Source: RYN-230 sp963704995
GTDB lineage: Bacteria; Actinomycetota; Actinomycetes; Streptosporangiales; Streptosporangiaceae
Assembly (NCBI GenBank): GCA_963704995.1
Contig: CAVPIM010000010.1
Span: 186,001 to 250,000 of the forward strand
Direction of reading: 5' to 3'
Length of the DNA: 64,000 bases
The notes beneath the pieces are model-generated. The model was not told the origin of the DNA. It did no database searches and saw only the letters and a program-made list of their open reading frames with translations. The position numbers and the translations under genes are program-made. This document shows positions 54,341 to 63,281 of the stretch, in pieces (within the stretch, counting starts at the first letter, position 1; every line of letters starts with the position of its first letter).

Positions 54341-55269
54341 GAGGTGCCTCCCGCCGGTGAGAACAGCCCCTGCCACGCCTCGGCGGACCGGGACCAGGTG
54401 GCCAGCCGGGTGAGCCGGTCGGGGCCGATCGCGCCCCGGTAGCTTTCCTCGCTGTCCTGCACGTAGGTGGCCAGGTACTTGTCCAGGTCCCCGGGCCCGG
54501 ACTGGGCCGCCGCCACGTACTCCTGCAGGTGGCTGCGGTCGTAGGCGTAACGCGGGTAGCAGGACGCCGGATGCGCCCCGAACGGGACGTGCGCCACGGC
54601 CGCGACCAGGTGCGCGGGGATGGTGACGCCGGCCGCGGTCACCTGCTCGGTGGAGACGAGCTCGTCCACGGTGGCGACGACCATCCGCGACGCGGACGCG
54701 AACCGCTCGTCCAGCACGTACGGCTGCTCCAGGTGCAGGTTGCCGTAGCGGTCCCCGGACGGGGCGTGCAGCAGCGCGACGTCGGGACGCAGCGGCGGCA
54801 CCGCGACCAGCGTCTCCCCGGTGAACGGGCAGGTGATCTCGGCGTACTCCGGGTGCAGCCGGACGATGTCGGAGCCGCGGACCCCGCGGACGGGCAGGAA
54901 CGGCACCCCCATCTCGGCCGCCCGCAGCTGGGCCAGGATCGTGGCGCAGCAGCTCTCGGCGACCTCGATGGTGGCCTCCTCGGCGGCGCGGCGGTACGCC
55001 GGGGCCAGCCCCAGATCCTGCTCGAAGCCGACGTAGCTTTCCTCGCACCGGCGGACCGCCCCCGCTCCCACCAGCATGTCCACGTCGATGCTGTGCGCCG
55101 ACCCGACCAGGTGCAGGCCGGTCCGGCGCTGCCGGATCAGCTCCCGGACCAGGGCCATGGGCAGCCGGGCGGACAGGCCGCCGCCGAGCGCGACCATGGC
55201 CCCGTCGGTCACCAGGGCGGCCGCGTCGGCCAGGCTGGCCCGCTTGTCGGCCGGCGGGTGCAGGCTCAT
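54337..55269 (-). CDS. CoA-transferase family I, subunit A
   Basis: 310 residues from the ATG at 55269, overlapping the reductase stop (ATGA). Motifs: ALVTDGAMVALGGGLSARLP, GLHLVGSAHSIDVDMLVGAGAV, LPVRGVRGSDIVRLHPEY and LHAPSGDRYGNLHLE. It matches GctA/IpdA-type subunits. In ethene-assimilating actinobacteria a two-subunit CoA-transferase lies with the epoxyalkane:CoM transferase, and the pairing here recalls that arrangement. Confidence 0.85.
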   Translation of the reverse strand: MSLHPPADKRASLADAAALVTDGAMVALGGGLSARLPMALVRELIRQRRTGLHLVGSAHSIDVDMLVGAGAVRRCEESYVGFEQDLGLAPAYRRAAEEATIEVAESCCATILAQLRAAEMGVPFLPVRGVRGSDIVRLHPEYAEITCPFTGETLVAVPPLRPDVALLHAPSGDRYGNLHLEQPYVLDERFASASRMVVATVDELVSTEQVTAAGVTIPAHLVAAVAHVPFGAHPASCYPRYAYDRSHLQEYVAAAQSGPGDLDKYLATYVQDSEESYRGAIGPDRLTRLATWSRSAEAWQGLFSPAGGTS

Positions 55270-56705
55270 GGGGATCCTCCAGGGGTAAGCACGGCCAGCC
55301 CGCGGGCGGCCTTGATCGCGGCGGCCAGCACCGGGTCGTAGACCGGCGCGAACGGCGGGGCGTAGCTGAGGTCCAGCGCCGCCACGTCGTCCACGCTGAA
55401 CCCGGCCTGCAGCGCGGCCGCGAGCACGTTGACCCGCTTGGCGGCGCCCTCGCGGCCCGCGAGCTGCCCGCCGAGCAGCCGGCCCTCCCGGGTGTGCACC
55501 AGCCGGACGTGCAGCGGCGAGGCGCCCGGGTAGTACTTGGCCCGGGACCGGGAGACCTGGTCGGTGGCGACCGCGTCCAGCCCGGCCGCCTTCGCCTCGG
55601 CCAGCCCCAGCCCGGTCCGGGCCACCTCCAGGTCGAACACCTTGACCACCGCGGTGCCGACCACGCCCCGGAACGAGGCGGTCCCGCCGGCGGCCACGGT
55701 CCCGGCCACCCGGCCGGTCTTGTTGGCGGCGGGACCGAGCGGGATCCAGGCGGGACGGCCCAGCACCAGGTGCGGCACGGCGACCGCGTCCCCGGCCGCG
55801 AACACGCCGGGCAGGGACGTGCGCATCCCCGCGTCCACCACCACGGCGCCGTCCGGAAGGTGGCTGGCTCCCGCCTCGGTCAGCAGGCCGGTGGCCGGGC
55901 GGACGCCGACCGCGATGACCACCAGGTCGGTGGGGATCCCGGCGCCGTCCACCACCGCCGTCAGGCGGCCGGCCGGGCTGCTGACCCGGTCCACGGCCTC
56001 CAGCCGCGCGCGGCCGCCTGGGCGCACGGCGTTCAGCCGTGCGCCCAGGCGCAGCCGCACATGCCGCCCGAGCTCGGCCTCGACCAGGGCGGCGATCGGC
56101 TCGTCCACGGTGGCCAGCACCCTGGGCAGCGCCTCGACCACCTCCACGTCCACACCCGCGCAGACCAGCGCTTCCGCAGCCTCCAGCCCGATGTACCCGG
56201 CGCCCACCACGACCGCGCTGCGGACCGTGCCGCTGGCCAGCAGCCGCCGCAGCACGACCGCCTCGTCCAGGGACCGGATCGTGAACACGCGGCGCTCGTC
56301 GAGGCCGGGCACCGGCGGGCGGACCGGGTCGGCGCCGCTGGCCACCACCAGCGCGTCGTAATCCAGGGATTCCGCCGTCTCGGCCGGCGGGGCCTGCGCC
56401 GCGCCGGCGGCGGTCAGGTGCACCTGCCGGGCCGCCAGGTCGATCCCGGTGACCCGGGTATGCAGCCGCAGGTCGATGCCGCGCTTCTCGCGGAAGGCCG
56501 ACGGCGGATAGGCGAGCAGGTCCTCCGGCTCCGCCACGGTGCCGCCCAGGTAGTACGGGATCCCGCACATGCCGTAGGCGGCGAACCCGCCCGCTTCGCA
56601 GACCACGACCTCGAGACCAGGGTCGACCCGCCGGGCCGCCGAGGCGGCCGACATCCCGGCGGCACCGCCGCCGATCACCACGAGCCGTGCCACCCGTGCT
56701 CCCAT
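55266..56705 (-). CDS. FAD-dependent pyridine nucleotide-disulfide oxidoreductase, single-Cys CoA-disulfide reductase type
   Basis: 479 residues if begun at the ATG at 56705. A GTG at 56693 with GGGAG five bases upstream is equally good. FAD motif VIGGGAAGMSAASAA at the N-terminus, a single redox Cys in AAYGMCGIPYYLGG, NAD motif VVVGAGYIGLEAAEALV, GVRPATGLL and LPGVFAAGDAV. The C-terminal dimerisation domain ends at AARGLAVLTPGG. One Cys rather than CxxxxC places it with CoA-disulfide and persulfide reductases, not with 2-ketopropyl-CoM carboxylase. In this operon it may reduce a mixed CoM or CoA disulfide, or cleave a CoM thioether. Confidence 0.85.
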   Translation of the reverse strand: MGARVARLVVIGGGAAGMSAASAARRVDPGLEVVVCEAGGFAAYGMCGIPYYLGGTVAEPEDLLAYPPSAFREKRGIDLRLHTRVTGIDLAARQVHLTAAGAAQAPPAETAESLDYDALVVASGADPVRPPVPGLDERRVFTIRSLDEAVVLRRLLASGTVRSAVVVGAGYIGLEAAEALVCAGVDVEVVEALPRVLATVDEPIAALVEAELGRHVRLRLGARLNAVRPGGRARLEAVDRVSSPAGRLTAVVDGAGIPTDLVVIAVGVRPATGLLTEAGASHLPDGAVVVDAGMRTSLPGVFAAGDAVAVPHLVLGRPAWIPLGPAANKTGRVAGTVAAGGTASFRGVVGTAVVKVFDLEVARTGLGLAEAKAAGLDAVATDQVSRSRAKYYPGASPLHVRLVHTREGRLLGGQLAGREGAAKRVNVLAAALQAGFSVDDVAALDLSYAPPFAPVYDPVLAAAIKAARGLAVLTPGGSP

Positions 56706-56840
56706 CACCTCGACGCCCGGTCATCCGAGCATGCGGGCCGGGCCCCCGCCGCAGTCAGGTCTTGCCGGGACAAAGAAGCGGACCAGGCTCGACCCGCCAG
56801 AACAATGGAATCGGCGCCTCCGGGCGTCACGCTGGGCTAC

Positions 56841-58265
56841 ATGACGGAGCGCAGCAGCAGTAACGGGGGCGACCAGGCGGCCGCCCAGGTCGCAGAGGTC
56901 GTGGCCCGGGCCCGTGCCGCCGCCCGGGCCATCGAGTCCTACACCCAGGAACAGGTGGACGAGCTGGTCACCGCGGTGGCCTGGGCCGTGGTCCGCAAGG
57001 ACCACGCTGAGGCGCTGGCCCGGCTCGCCGTGGACGAGGGCGGGTTCGGCAACTACGCCGACAAGGTCGCGAAGATCAACAAGCGGGTGACCGGCGTGCT
57101 CGCCGACATGACCGGCCTGCGCACCGTCGGGGTGGTGGAAGAGCTGCCCTCCGCCGGGCTGGTGAAGATCGCCAAGCCGGTCGGGGTGGTCGCGGCGCTG
57201 ATCCCGACCACTGGCCCGGACGCGACCCCGCCGGTCAAGGCGCTGTTCGCGCTCAAGGGCCGGAATGCGATCATCTGCGCGCCGCACCCGCGGACCACCG
57301 GCGCCACCGAGGCCGTGGTCGGGTTCATGCGGGCCGCCTGCGAGCAGGTCGGCGCCCCCGCGGACCTGGTCCAGTCGCTGCCCGCGCCGTCGCTGCCGAA
57401 GACCCAGGAACTGATGCGCCAGGCGGACCTGATCGTCGCGACCGGCGGCGCGGGCATGGTGCACGCCGCGTACAGCTCCGGCACCCCGGCTTACGGGGTG
57501 GGCGTGGGCAACGCCGTGCACGTGGTGGACGAGACCGCCGACCTGGCCGACGCGGCCACCGCCATCCTTACCGCGAAGACTTTCGACTACGCCACCAGCT
57601 GCCTGGCCGACAACGCGCTGGTCGTGCACGCGGACGTGTACGACGAGCTGCTGTGGCGGCTGACCGAGGCCGGGGCGCACCGCTGCGACGCGGAGCAGAA
57701 GGACGCGCTGCGCCGGGTGATGTGGCCGGACGGCGGCCCGGTCCCCGCGGTCGCCGTGGTGGCGAAGTCCGCCGCGCACATCGCCGGGCTGGCCGGTTTC
57801 GAGGTCGATTCAGCCTGCCCGATGATCCTGGTCGAGGAGAGCGGCACCGGCCCCGATCACCCGTTCTCCGGCGAGAAGCTGTCCGTGGTGCTGGCCCTCT
57901 ACCGCTACCAGGGTGACATCGGTGCCGCCGCGGACCTGGTCAACGCGATCACCGCCTACCAGGGGCTGGGTCACACCTGCGGCATCCACACCAGCTCGGA
58001 CGCGAACGTGGAGCGGCTGGCCATGACGACCAGGACCGCGCGGGTGCTGGTCAACCAGAACCTCAACGAGGGAGCGGGCAGCCCGCGCAACGGCCTGCCG
58101 TTCACGCTCAGCCTCAGCTGCGGGACCTGGGGCGGCAACATCACCACCGAGAACGTCAACGCACGGCATTTCGTCAACCTCACCTGGGTATCCCGGCCCA
58201 TCGCGCCGAAGGCGATCAGCGAGGAAGCGCTGTTCGCCGCGCACTGGCACGCCCACGGACGCTGA
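56841..58265 (+). CDS. CoA-acylating aldehyde dehydrogenase (sulfoacetaldehyde/acetaldehyde type)
   Basis: 474 residues from the ATG at 56841 (an upstream ATG at 56805 is also in frame; neither has a clear ribosome site). The catalytic Cys is Cys254 in DYATSCLADNALVV, in a setting typical of AdhE- and PduP-type acylating enzymes. The C-terminal block LSCGTWGGNITTENVNARHF recalls SauS-type sulfoacetaldehyde dehydrogenases. It converts an aldehyde with CoA and NAD(P) to acyl-CoA. Divergent from the reductase/CoA-transferase operon. In a CoM context its substrate could be sulfoacetaldehyde or 2-oxoethyl-CoM. Confidence 0.83.
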   Translation: MTERSSSNGGDQAAAQVAEVVARARAAARAIESYTQEQVDELVTAVAWAVVRKDHAEALARLAVDEGGFGNYADKVAKINKRVTGVLADMTGLRTVGVVEELPSAGLVKIAKPVGVVAALIPTTGPDATPPVKALFALKGRNAIICAPHPRTTGATEAVVGFMRAACEQVGAPADLVQSLPAPSLPKTQELMRQADLIVATGGAGMVHAAYSSGTPAYGVGVGNAVHVVDETADLADAATAILTAKTFDYATSCLADNALVVHADVYDELLWRLTEAGAHRCDAEQKDALRRVMWPDGGPVPAVAVVAKSAAHIAGLAGFEVDSACPMILVEESGTGPDHPFSGEKLSVVLALYRYQGDIGAAADLVNAITAYQGLGHTCGIHTSSDANVERLAMTTRTARVLVNQNLNEGAGSPRNGLPFTLSLSCGTWGGNITTENVNARHFVNLTWVSRPIAPKAISEEALFAAHWHAHGR

Positions 58266-58270
58266 GCGGT

Positions 58271-58286
58271 CTGACCCCCGGGTCAG
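58271..58286. terminator. Small convergent hairpin
   Basis: CTGACC (58271-58276) and GGTCAG (58281-58286) form a 6-bp stem between the aldehyde dehydrogenase and the S9 peptidase genes, overlapping the stop of the latter. It is weak but the only candidate in the 17-base gap. Confidence 0.35.
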
Positions 58287-60436
58287 GCGGGCGCGGCGGT
58301 GGCCACGATCCAGGCCAGCACCAGGGCCTCCTCGTGCCACGCGTCGTACCGGCCGCTGCGCCCGCCGTGGCCGGCGGCCATCTCGGTCTTCAGCAGGAAC
58401 GGGCCGCCCCGCGCCTCCGCCTGGAGCCGGGCGATCCACTTGGCGGGCTCGGTGTAGAGCACCCGGGTGTCGTTGAGGCTGGTGACCGCCAGCACCGGGG
58501 GGTAGTCCCGGTCGGTGGCGACGTTCTCGTACGGCGAGTAGGACTTCATGTACTCATAGACCGCCGGATCGTGCAGCGGGTCGCCCCACTCTTCCCACTC
58601 GGTCACCGTCAGGGGCAGGGACGGATCCAGGATGCTGGTCAGCGCGTCCACGAACGGGACCTGGGCGACCACGGCGCCGAACGCGTCCGGCGCGATGTTC
58701 AGCGCCGCGCCCACCAGCAGGCCGCCGGCTGAGCCGCCCCGCGCCACCAGCCGGCGCGGCGACGTCCAGCCCTCGCTGGCCAGGTGGCGGGCGCAGGCCA
58801 CGAAGTCGGTGAACGTGTTCACCTTGCTCAGCATCTTGCCGTCGTCGTACCACCGGCGGCCCAGTTCGCCGCCGCCCCGGATATGGGCGATCGCGTAGCC
58901 GAACCCCCGGTCCAGCAGGGACAGCCGGGGGATGGAGAAGCCCGGGTCGATGGAACTCTCGTAGCTGCCGTAGCCGTACAGCACGAACGGCGCACTCCCG
59001 TCGCGCGGCAGCCCCGCGGGGCAGACCAGGGAGATCGGGACCTGCGTGCCGTCCGGTGCGGTGGCCCACAGCCGGTGCTGCTCGTAGCCGGCCGGGTCGT
59101 ACTCCTGCCCGCCCGGCAGGGGCAGCACCGGGCGTCGCCGCAGCAGGGTCAGCTCGCCCGACTGCGTGTCACAGTCGTACACCGAGTCCGGGGTCACCAG
59201 CGAGCCGTAGCCGAGCCGGAAGGCCCGCGCGCCGTACTCGGGGTTCGCGCCCGGCGAGACCCGGTAGACCGGCTCCGGGAAGGCGATCTCGTGCTGGCTG
59301 CCGTCGGCCCGCAGCACCCGCAGCCCGGTCAGCCCGTCCTGGCGGAGGTAGACCACGAGGTGGTCAGCGAACGCGTCCACGCCGAGCAGCCGGGTGTCGT
59401 CGCTGTGGGGTACCAACGGCGTCCAGGTGGCCGGAGCGGCCAGTGTCGCCCAGGCTAGCTCGAAGTTCTCCGCGTGGTCGTTGTGCAGGATCAGCAGCCG
59501 GTCGGTGCCGCCGGGCGTCACCTGGTGCTCGACCTCGTACTCGACGCCCTGGCGCCGGGGCGCCACGACCGTGAACTCCCCGGCCGGGTGCGCGGCGTCC
59601 AGCAGCCACACCTCGCTGGTCAGCTTGCTCGAGGCGGCGATGACCAGGAAACGCTCGCTGCGGGTCAGCCTGACGCCGACCCAGAACCGCTCGTCGGGCT
59701 CCTCGAACACGACCACGTCGTCGGCGGCCGGGGTGCCGATGAGATGCCGCCATACCCGGTACGGCCGCCACGCCTCGTCCACGGTCACGTAGAACAGCGC
59801 CGAGCCGTCGGCCGACCACGCGCCGCCGTAGAACGTGCCGGGGATCTCGTCGGGCGCGGTCTGCCCGGAGACCAGGTCCCTGACCCGCAAGGTGAACCGC
59901 TCGCTGCCGGCGAAGTCGGTGGAGTAGGCGAGCAGCCGCCCGTCGGGGCTCACGCTGAACGCGCCCAGGGAGAAGAACTGCCCGTCCCCGGCCAGCTCGT
60001 TCCCGTCGAGCAGGATCTCCTCGCCCTCCAGGGGCCCGCCCCCGGACGGCCCGCCGTCGCCGGTCCCTGGCGGTCCCGTGTCCTCGGGCCGGACGGCCCG
60101 CCGGCAGTGCAGCGCGTACTGCTGCCCCTCGACCGTCCGGGTGTAGTACCACCAGCCGCCCTTGCGGGCCGGCACGGACAGGTCGCTCTCCTGGGTCCGG
60201 GCCTTGATCTCGCCGAAGATCGCGTCCCGGAGCGGGGCCTGGCCGGCTGTCATCGCCCCGGTGTAGGCGTTCTCGGCGTCCAGGAACGCGATCGTGTCCG
60301 GGTTCTCCTTGGCGGCCAGCCAGGAGTACACGTCGATCACGGTGTCGCCGTGATGGGTGCGCTCGGCCGGGTTCCGCCGGGCAGCGGGCGGAGTCCGCGC
60401 AGCCGGCTCAGCCGGGCCCGGCGGTTCGGTGGTCAT
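58283..60436 (-). CDS. S9A family oligopeptidase (oligopeptidase B/prolyl oligopeptidase-like)
   Basis: 717 residues from the ATG at 60436. N-terminal propeller with PAERTHHGDTVIDVYSWL and YYTRTVEGQQYALHCRR. C-terminal alpha/beta-hydrolase with Ser569 (RGGSAGGLLVG), Asp656 (LNDTRVLY) and His690 (GHGGRSGRY). The propeller pattern and length favour oligopeptidase B, which cuts after basic residues in short peptides. No signal peptide, so cytoplasmic. It is not obviously linked to the neighbouring CoM genes. Confidence 0.9.
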   Translation of the reverse strand: MTTEPPGPAEPAARTPPAARRNPAERTHHGDTVIDVYSWLAAKENPDTIAFLDAENAYTGAMTAGQAPLRDAIFGEIKARTQESDLSVPARKGGWWYYTRTVEGQQYALHCRRAVRPEDTGPPGTGDGGPSGGGPLEGEEILLDGNELAGDGQFFSLGAFSVSPDGRLLAYSTDFAGSERFTLRVRDLVSGQTAPDEIPGTFYGGAWSADGSALFYVTVDEAWRPYRVWRHLIGTPAADDVVVFEEPDERFWVGVRLTRSERFLVIAASSKLTSEVWLLDAAHPAGEFTVVAPRRQGVEYEVEHQVTPGGTDRLLILHNDHAENFELAWATLAAPATWTPLVPHSDDTRLLGVDAFADHLVVYLRQDGLTGLRVLRADGSQHEIAFPEPVYRVSPGANPEYGARAFRLGYGSLVTPDSVYDCDTQSGELTLLRRRPVLPLPGGQEYDPAGYEQHRLWATAPDGTQVPISLVCPAGLPRDGSAPFVLYGYGSYESSIDPGFSIPRLSLLDRGFGYAIAHIRGGGELGRRWYDDGKMLSKVNTFTDFVACARHLASEGWTSPRRLVARGGSAGGLLVGAALNIAPDAFGAVVAQVPFVDALTSILDPSLPLTVTEWEEWGDPLHDPAVYEYMKSYSPYENVATDRDYPPVLAVTSLNDTRVLYTEPAKWIARLQAEARGGPFLLKTEMAAGHGGRSGRYDAWHEEALVLAWIVATAAPA

Positions 60437-60611
60437 GAGCCTGGAGTCTATTGAAGGGCTCGCCGGAACCCGGCCGGCGTTGCCCGCTTTCCGGCTGGTT
60501 GTCCAGAAGGTGGGGCTTTACCGTGCGTTAACCCGTCCTTTGGGAGCCTGTTGCGAAAGCCATACTTGCGCTATCGTGAGTGCGGCTTGATGGGGTGGGG
60601 GGGAAACGATC

Positions 60612-63248
60612 ATGGTTGCGATTGCGGTTTTCCGGGGTGGCCTGTCATTACTGCGATCGCGTCGGCTGGGTGCCGGCCTGACGGTGGCGGTCCTGGCCGC
60701 GGCCGGGGTCGCGGCTATGACGCCCGCGGTCCAGGCGGCCACGGCGCCGTTCAATTCGCATCTCACCCGCGCGCCGTACCTGACTGACCTGGTGGCCCTG
60801 CACGTCAACGTGAACTGGGCCACCGATCAGTCGGCCACCACCGGCTCGCTGCAGTGGGGCCCGGTGTCGGGCGGGACCTGCACGCTGCCGAACACCGTGA
60901 CGGCCGCGCGTAACGCGTCGTCGATCACGGTGGGTTCGGTCAAGGAGTACCAGTGGAAGGTGGCGCTGAGCCTTCCGGCCCAGGGCAGCTACTGCTACCG
61001 GCCGCTGCTGGCCGGCACCGACCTGCTGGCGGCTAACCCGTCGCCGCAGTTCACCACCCAGGCCGCGGCCGGCGACTCCAGCCCGTTCACGTTCGACGTG
61101 TTCGGCGACTGGGGGATGGTGGACGCCAACGGGAACAACCCGGACCAGGCGAACCTCTACGCCCAGATGGCAGCCAGCGGGGCCCGGTTCGCCGTGACGG
61201 TCGGCGACAACGGGTACAACTCGGGCAGCCAGACCAACTACGGTGACCTGCAGCAGAAGGCAGCGGACACCAGCGCGATCTTCGGGCCGAGCTTCTGGAC
61301 GGTGGCCGGCAGCAGCATCCCGCTGTTCACCGCGGTCGGCAACCACGGCCTCAGCGGCACCACGCACACCGACATCACCACGTGGACCGAGGACCAGGCG
61401 GTTTCCCTCTCACACGGCGTTTACGCGAACGGCGTGTACAACTGCTGCGGAAGTACCGGCCCGGGGAATTACGGGGACGAGTGGTACGCCTTCAACGCGG
61501 GCTCGGCCCGGTTCTACGTGCTCGACTCCGCCTGGGGCGACAGCAACGGCGGCACCTCCACGCCGTACGGGCAGGACTACGCCAACCACTTCTCGCCGAC
61601 CTCGGCGGAGTACAAGTGGCTGCTGGCCGACCTGCAGGCGAATCCGGGCGTGATGAAGTTCGCCTTCATGCACTACCCCTGGTACTCGGCCAACTCCTCG
61701 CAGACCTCCGACACGTTCATGACCAGCGTGCAGCCGGGAGCCACCCAGAGCATCGAGAGCCTGCTGGCCAGCAACGGCGTCAAGATCGTCTTCAACGGGC
61801 ACGCGCACATCTACGAGCGGAACAACCCCAGTGCGCCCGGGATGCCGGTCACCTACGTCACCGGTGGTGGCGGGGCCACGCTGGAGCCGGTCACGCTCTG
61901 CGGCAGCCCGACGGCGTACGCGATCGGCTGGTCGCCGACCAAGCTCAAGGGCTACGCCTGCGGCGCGGCCAAAGTGCCCCTATCGGCCAGCCAGGTGTTC
62001 CACTTCCTGAAGGTCACCGTGGCCGGGTCAACGGTCACGGTCACCCCGACGGATGAGAACGGCAACACCTTCGACAGCCAGACCTACAACTTCGGCTCGG
62101 GCGTCAACACGGTGATCGACTCGGGCCCGAGTTCGCCCACCAAGGCCACCACGGCGAGCTTCACCTTCCACGCCACCGCGGCCGGGGCGACCTTCGCCTG
62201 CAGCCTGGACGCGGCCGCGGCCACCGCCTGCACCAGCCCGGCCAGCTACTCCGGCCTGGCCGAGGGCAGCCACACGTTCAGCGTCGCGGCCACCGCGAAC
62301 GGTTCGACCGACCCGAGCCCGGCGACCCAGACCTGGACGGTCAACACCACCCCGCCGACGGCGCCGGCCAACCTGACCGCCACGGCCACCTCGCCGACCA
62401 GCGTGAACCTCTCGTGGAGCGCGTCCACCGACGCCAACGGCGTCACCAGCTACGACATCGTCCGCAACGGGACCACGATTGGCTCGGTCCCCGGTACCAG
62501 CACCAGCTTCCTCGACGCCTCGGCCAGCCCGGGCACCAGCTACACCTACACCGTGGACGCCCGCGATGGCGCGGGCAACATCTCCCCGGCGAGCACGCCG
62601 GCCCAGGTGACCACCCCGTCCGGCAGCACCAGCCCGACCCTGGTGCAGTCGGCGGGCTCGACCACCGCGACGGTCACGCTGCCGCGGGCCAGCACCCAGG
62701 GCGACCTGCTCGTGCTGTCCGCCAGCGTGTACACCGGCGCGACCAACCACATCACCAAGGTCACCGATACCGCAGGCAACAGCTGGACCCGGATCGGCGC
62801 CTTCAGCGTCTCCGGCCACAACTCCGATGGCGAGATGTGGTACTCGGCCGACGCGGCCCCCACGACGGCCGTGACCGTGCAGCTGGGGACCACGGTCAAC
62901 ACCGCCGTCGAGGTCCAGGAGTTCTCCGGCGTGGCGACCACCGGCGCCCTGGACACCTCAGCGGGATCGTCCAACACCAGCGCCGCGGCGAGCTCGGGTG
63001 CCATCACGCCGGCGGCGGGGAACGAGCTCCTGGTGGGCTTTTCCGCCGGTCACGGCAGTGCCCAGACGATGACCGGCACTACCCCCGGCTTCACGCTGCA
63101 GCCGCAGCTGACCACAGTCACCCCGGTGGCCAGCCTGGTGACCGGCTCGGAGGTGCTGAGTTCACCATCCGCCCAGGCCTTCGCGGCGACCTTCCCGGCC
63201 GCGATGTACTGGGCCGCGGGGATCGCGGCCTTCAAGGCCGCCCCCTGA
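60612..63248 (+). CDS. Secreted purple-acid-phosphatase-like metallophosphoesterase with FN3 domains
   Basis: 878 residues from the ATG at 60612 after a G-rich stretch. Signal peptide (LGAGLTVAVLAAAGVAAM, cleavage near VQAAT). An FN3-like N-terminal domain (HLTRAPYLTDLVALHVNVNW) precedes the metallophosphoesterase core, with metal ligands in FGDWG, VGDNGYN, AVGNHG, FMHYPWY and GHAHIYERN. After about residue 500 come a beta-sandwich, an FN3 domain (PANLTATATSPTSVNLSWSA) and a C-terminal module of about 190 residues (QSAGSTTATVTLPRA, LVLSASVYTGATNHI). Predicted extracellular phosphate scavenging or surface phosphatase. Confidence 0.85.
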   Translation: MVAIAVFRGGLSLLRSRRLGAGLTVAVLAAAGVAAMTPAVQAATAPFNSHLTRAPYLTDLVALHVNVNWATDQSATTGSLQWGPVSGGTCTLPNTVTAARNASSITVGSVKEYQWKVALSLPAQGSYCYRPLLAGTDLLAANPSPQFTTQAAAGDSSPFTFDVFGDWGMVDANGNNPDQANLYAQMAASGARFAVTVGDNGYNSGSQTNYGDLQQKAADTSAIFGPSFWTVAGSSIPLFTAVGNHGLSGTTHTDITTWTEDQAVSLSHGVYANGVYNCCGSTGPGNYGDEWYAFNAGSARFYVLDSAWGDSNGGTSTPYGQDYANHFSPTSAEYKWLLADLQANPGVMKFAFMHYPWYSANSSQTSDTFMTSVQPGATQSIESLLASNGVKIVFNGHAHIYERNNPSAPGMPVTYVTGGGGATLEPVTLCGSPTAYAIGWSPTKLKGYACGAAKVPLSASQVFHFLKVTVAGSTVTVTPTDENGNTFDSQTYNFGSGVNTVIDSGPSSPTKATTASFTFHATAAGATFACSLDAAAATACTSPASYSGLAEGSHTFSVAATANGSTDPSPATQTWTVNTTPPTAPANLTATATSPTSVNLSWSASTDANGVTSYDIVRNGTTIGSVPGTSTSFLDASASPGTSYTYTVDARDGAGNISPASTPAQVTTPSGSTSPTLVQSAGSTTATVTLPRASTQGDLLVLSASVYTGATNHITKVTDTAGNSWTRIGAFSVSGHNSDGEMWYSADAAPTTAVTVQLGTTVNTAVEVQEFSGVATTGALDTSAGSSNTSAAASSGAITPAAGNELLVGFSAGHGSAQTMTGTTPGFTLQPQLTTVTPVASLVTGSEVLSSPSAQAFAATFPAAMYWAAGIAAFKAAP

Positions 63249-63281
63249 CCAGAAGGCCATCCCCTGACCAGGAGGTGGCCG

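Noticed and set aside
55266..56705. 2-ketopropyl-CoM oxidoreductase/carboxylase
   Set aside because: That enzyme has a CxxxxC redox pair. Only one Cys is present at the corresponding position here.
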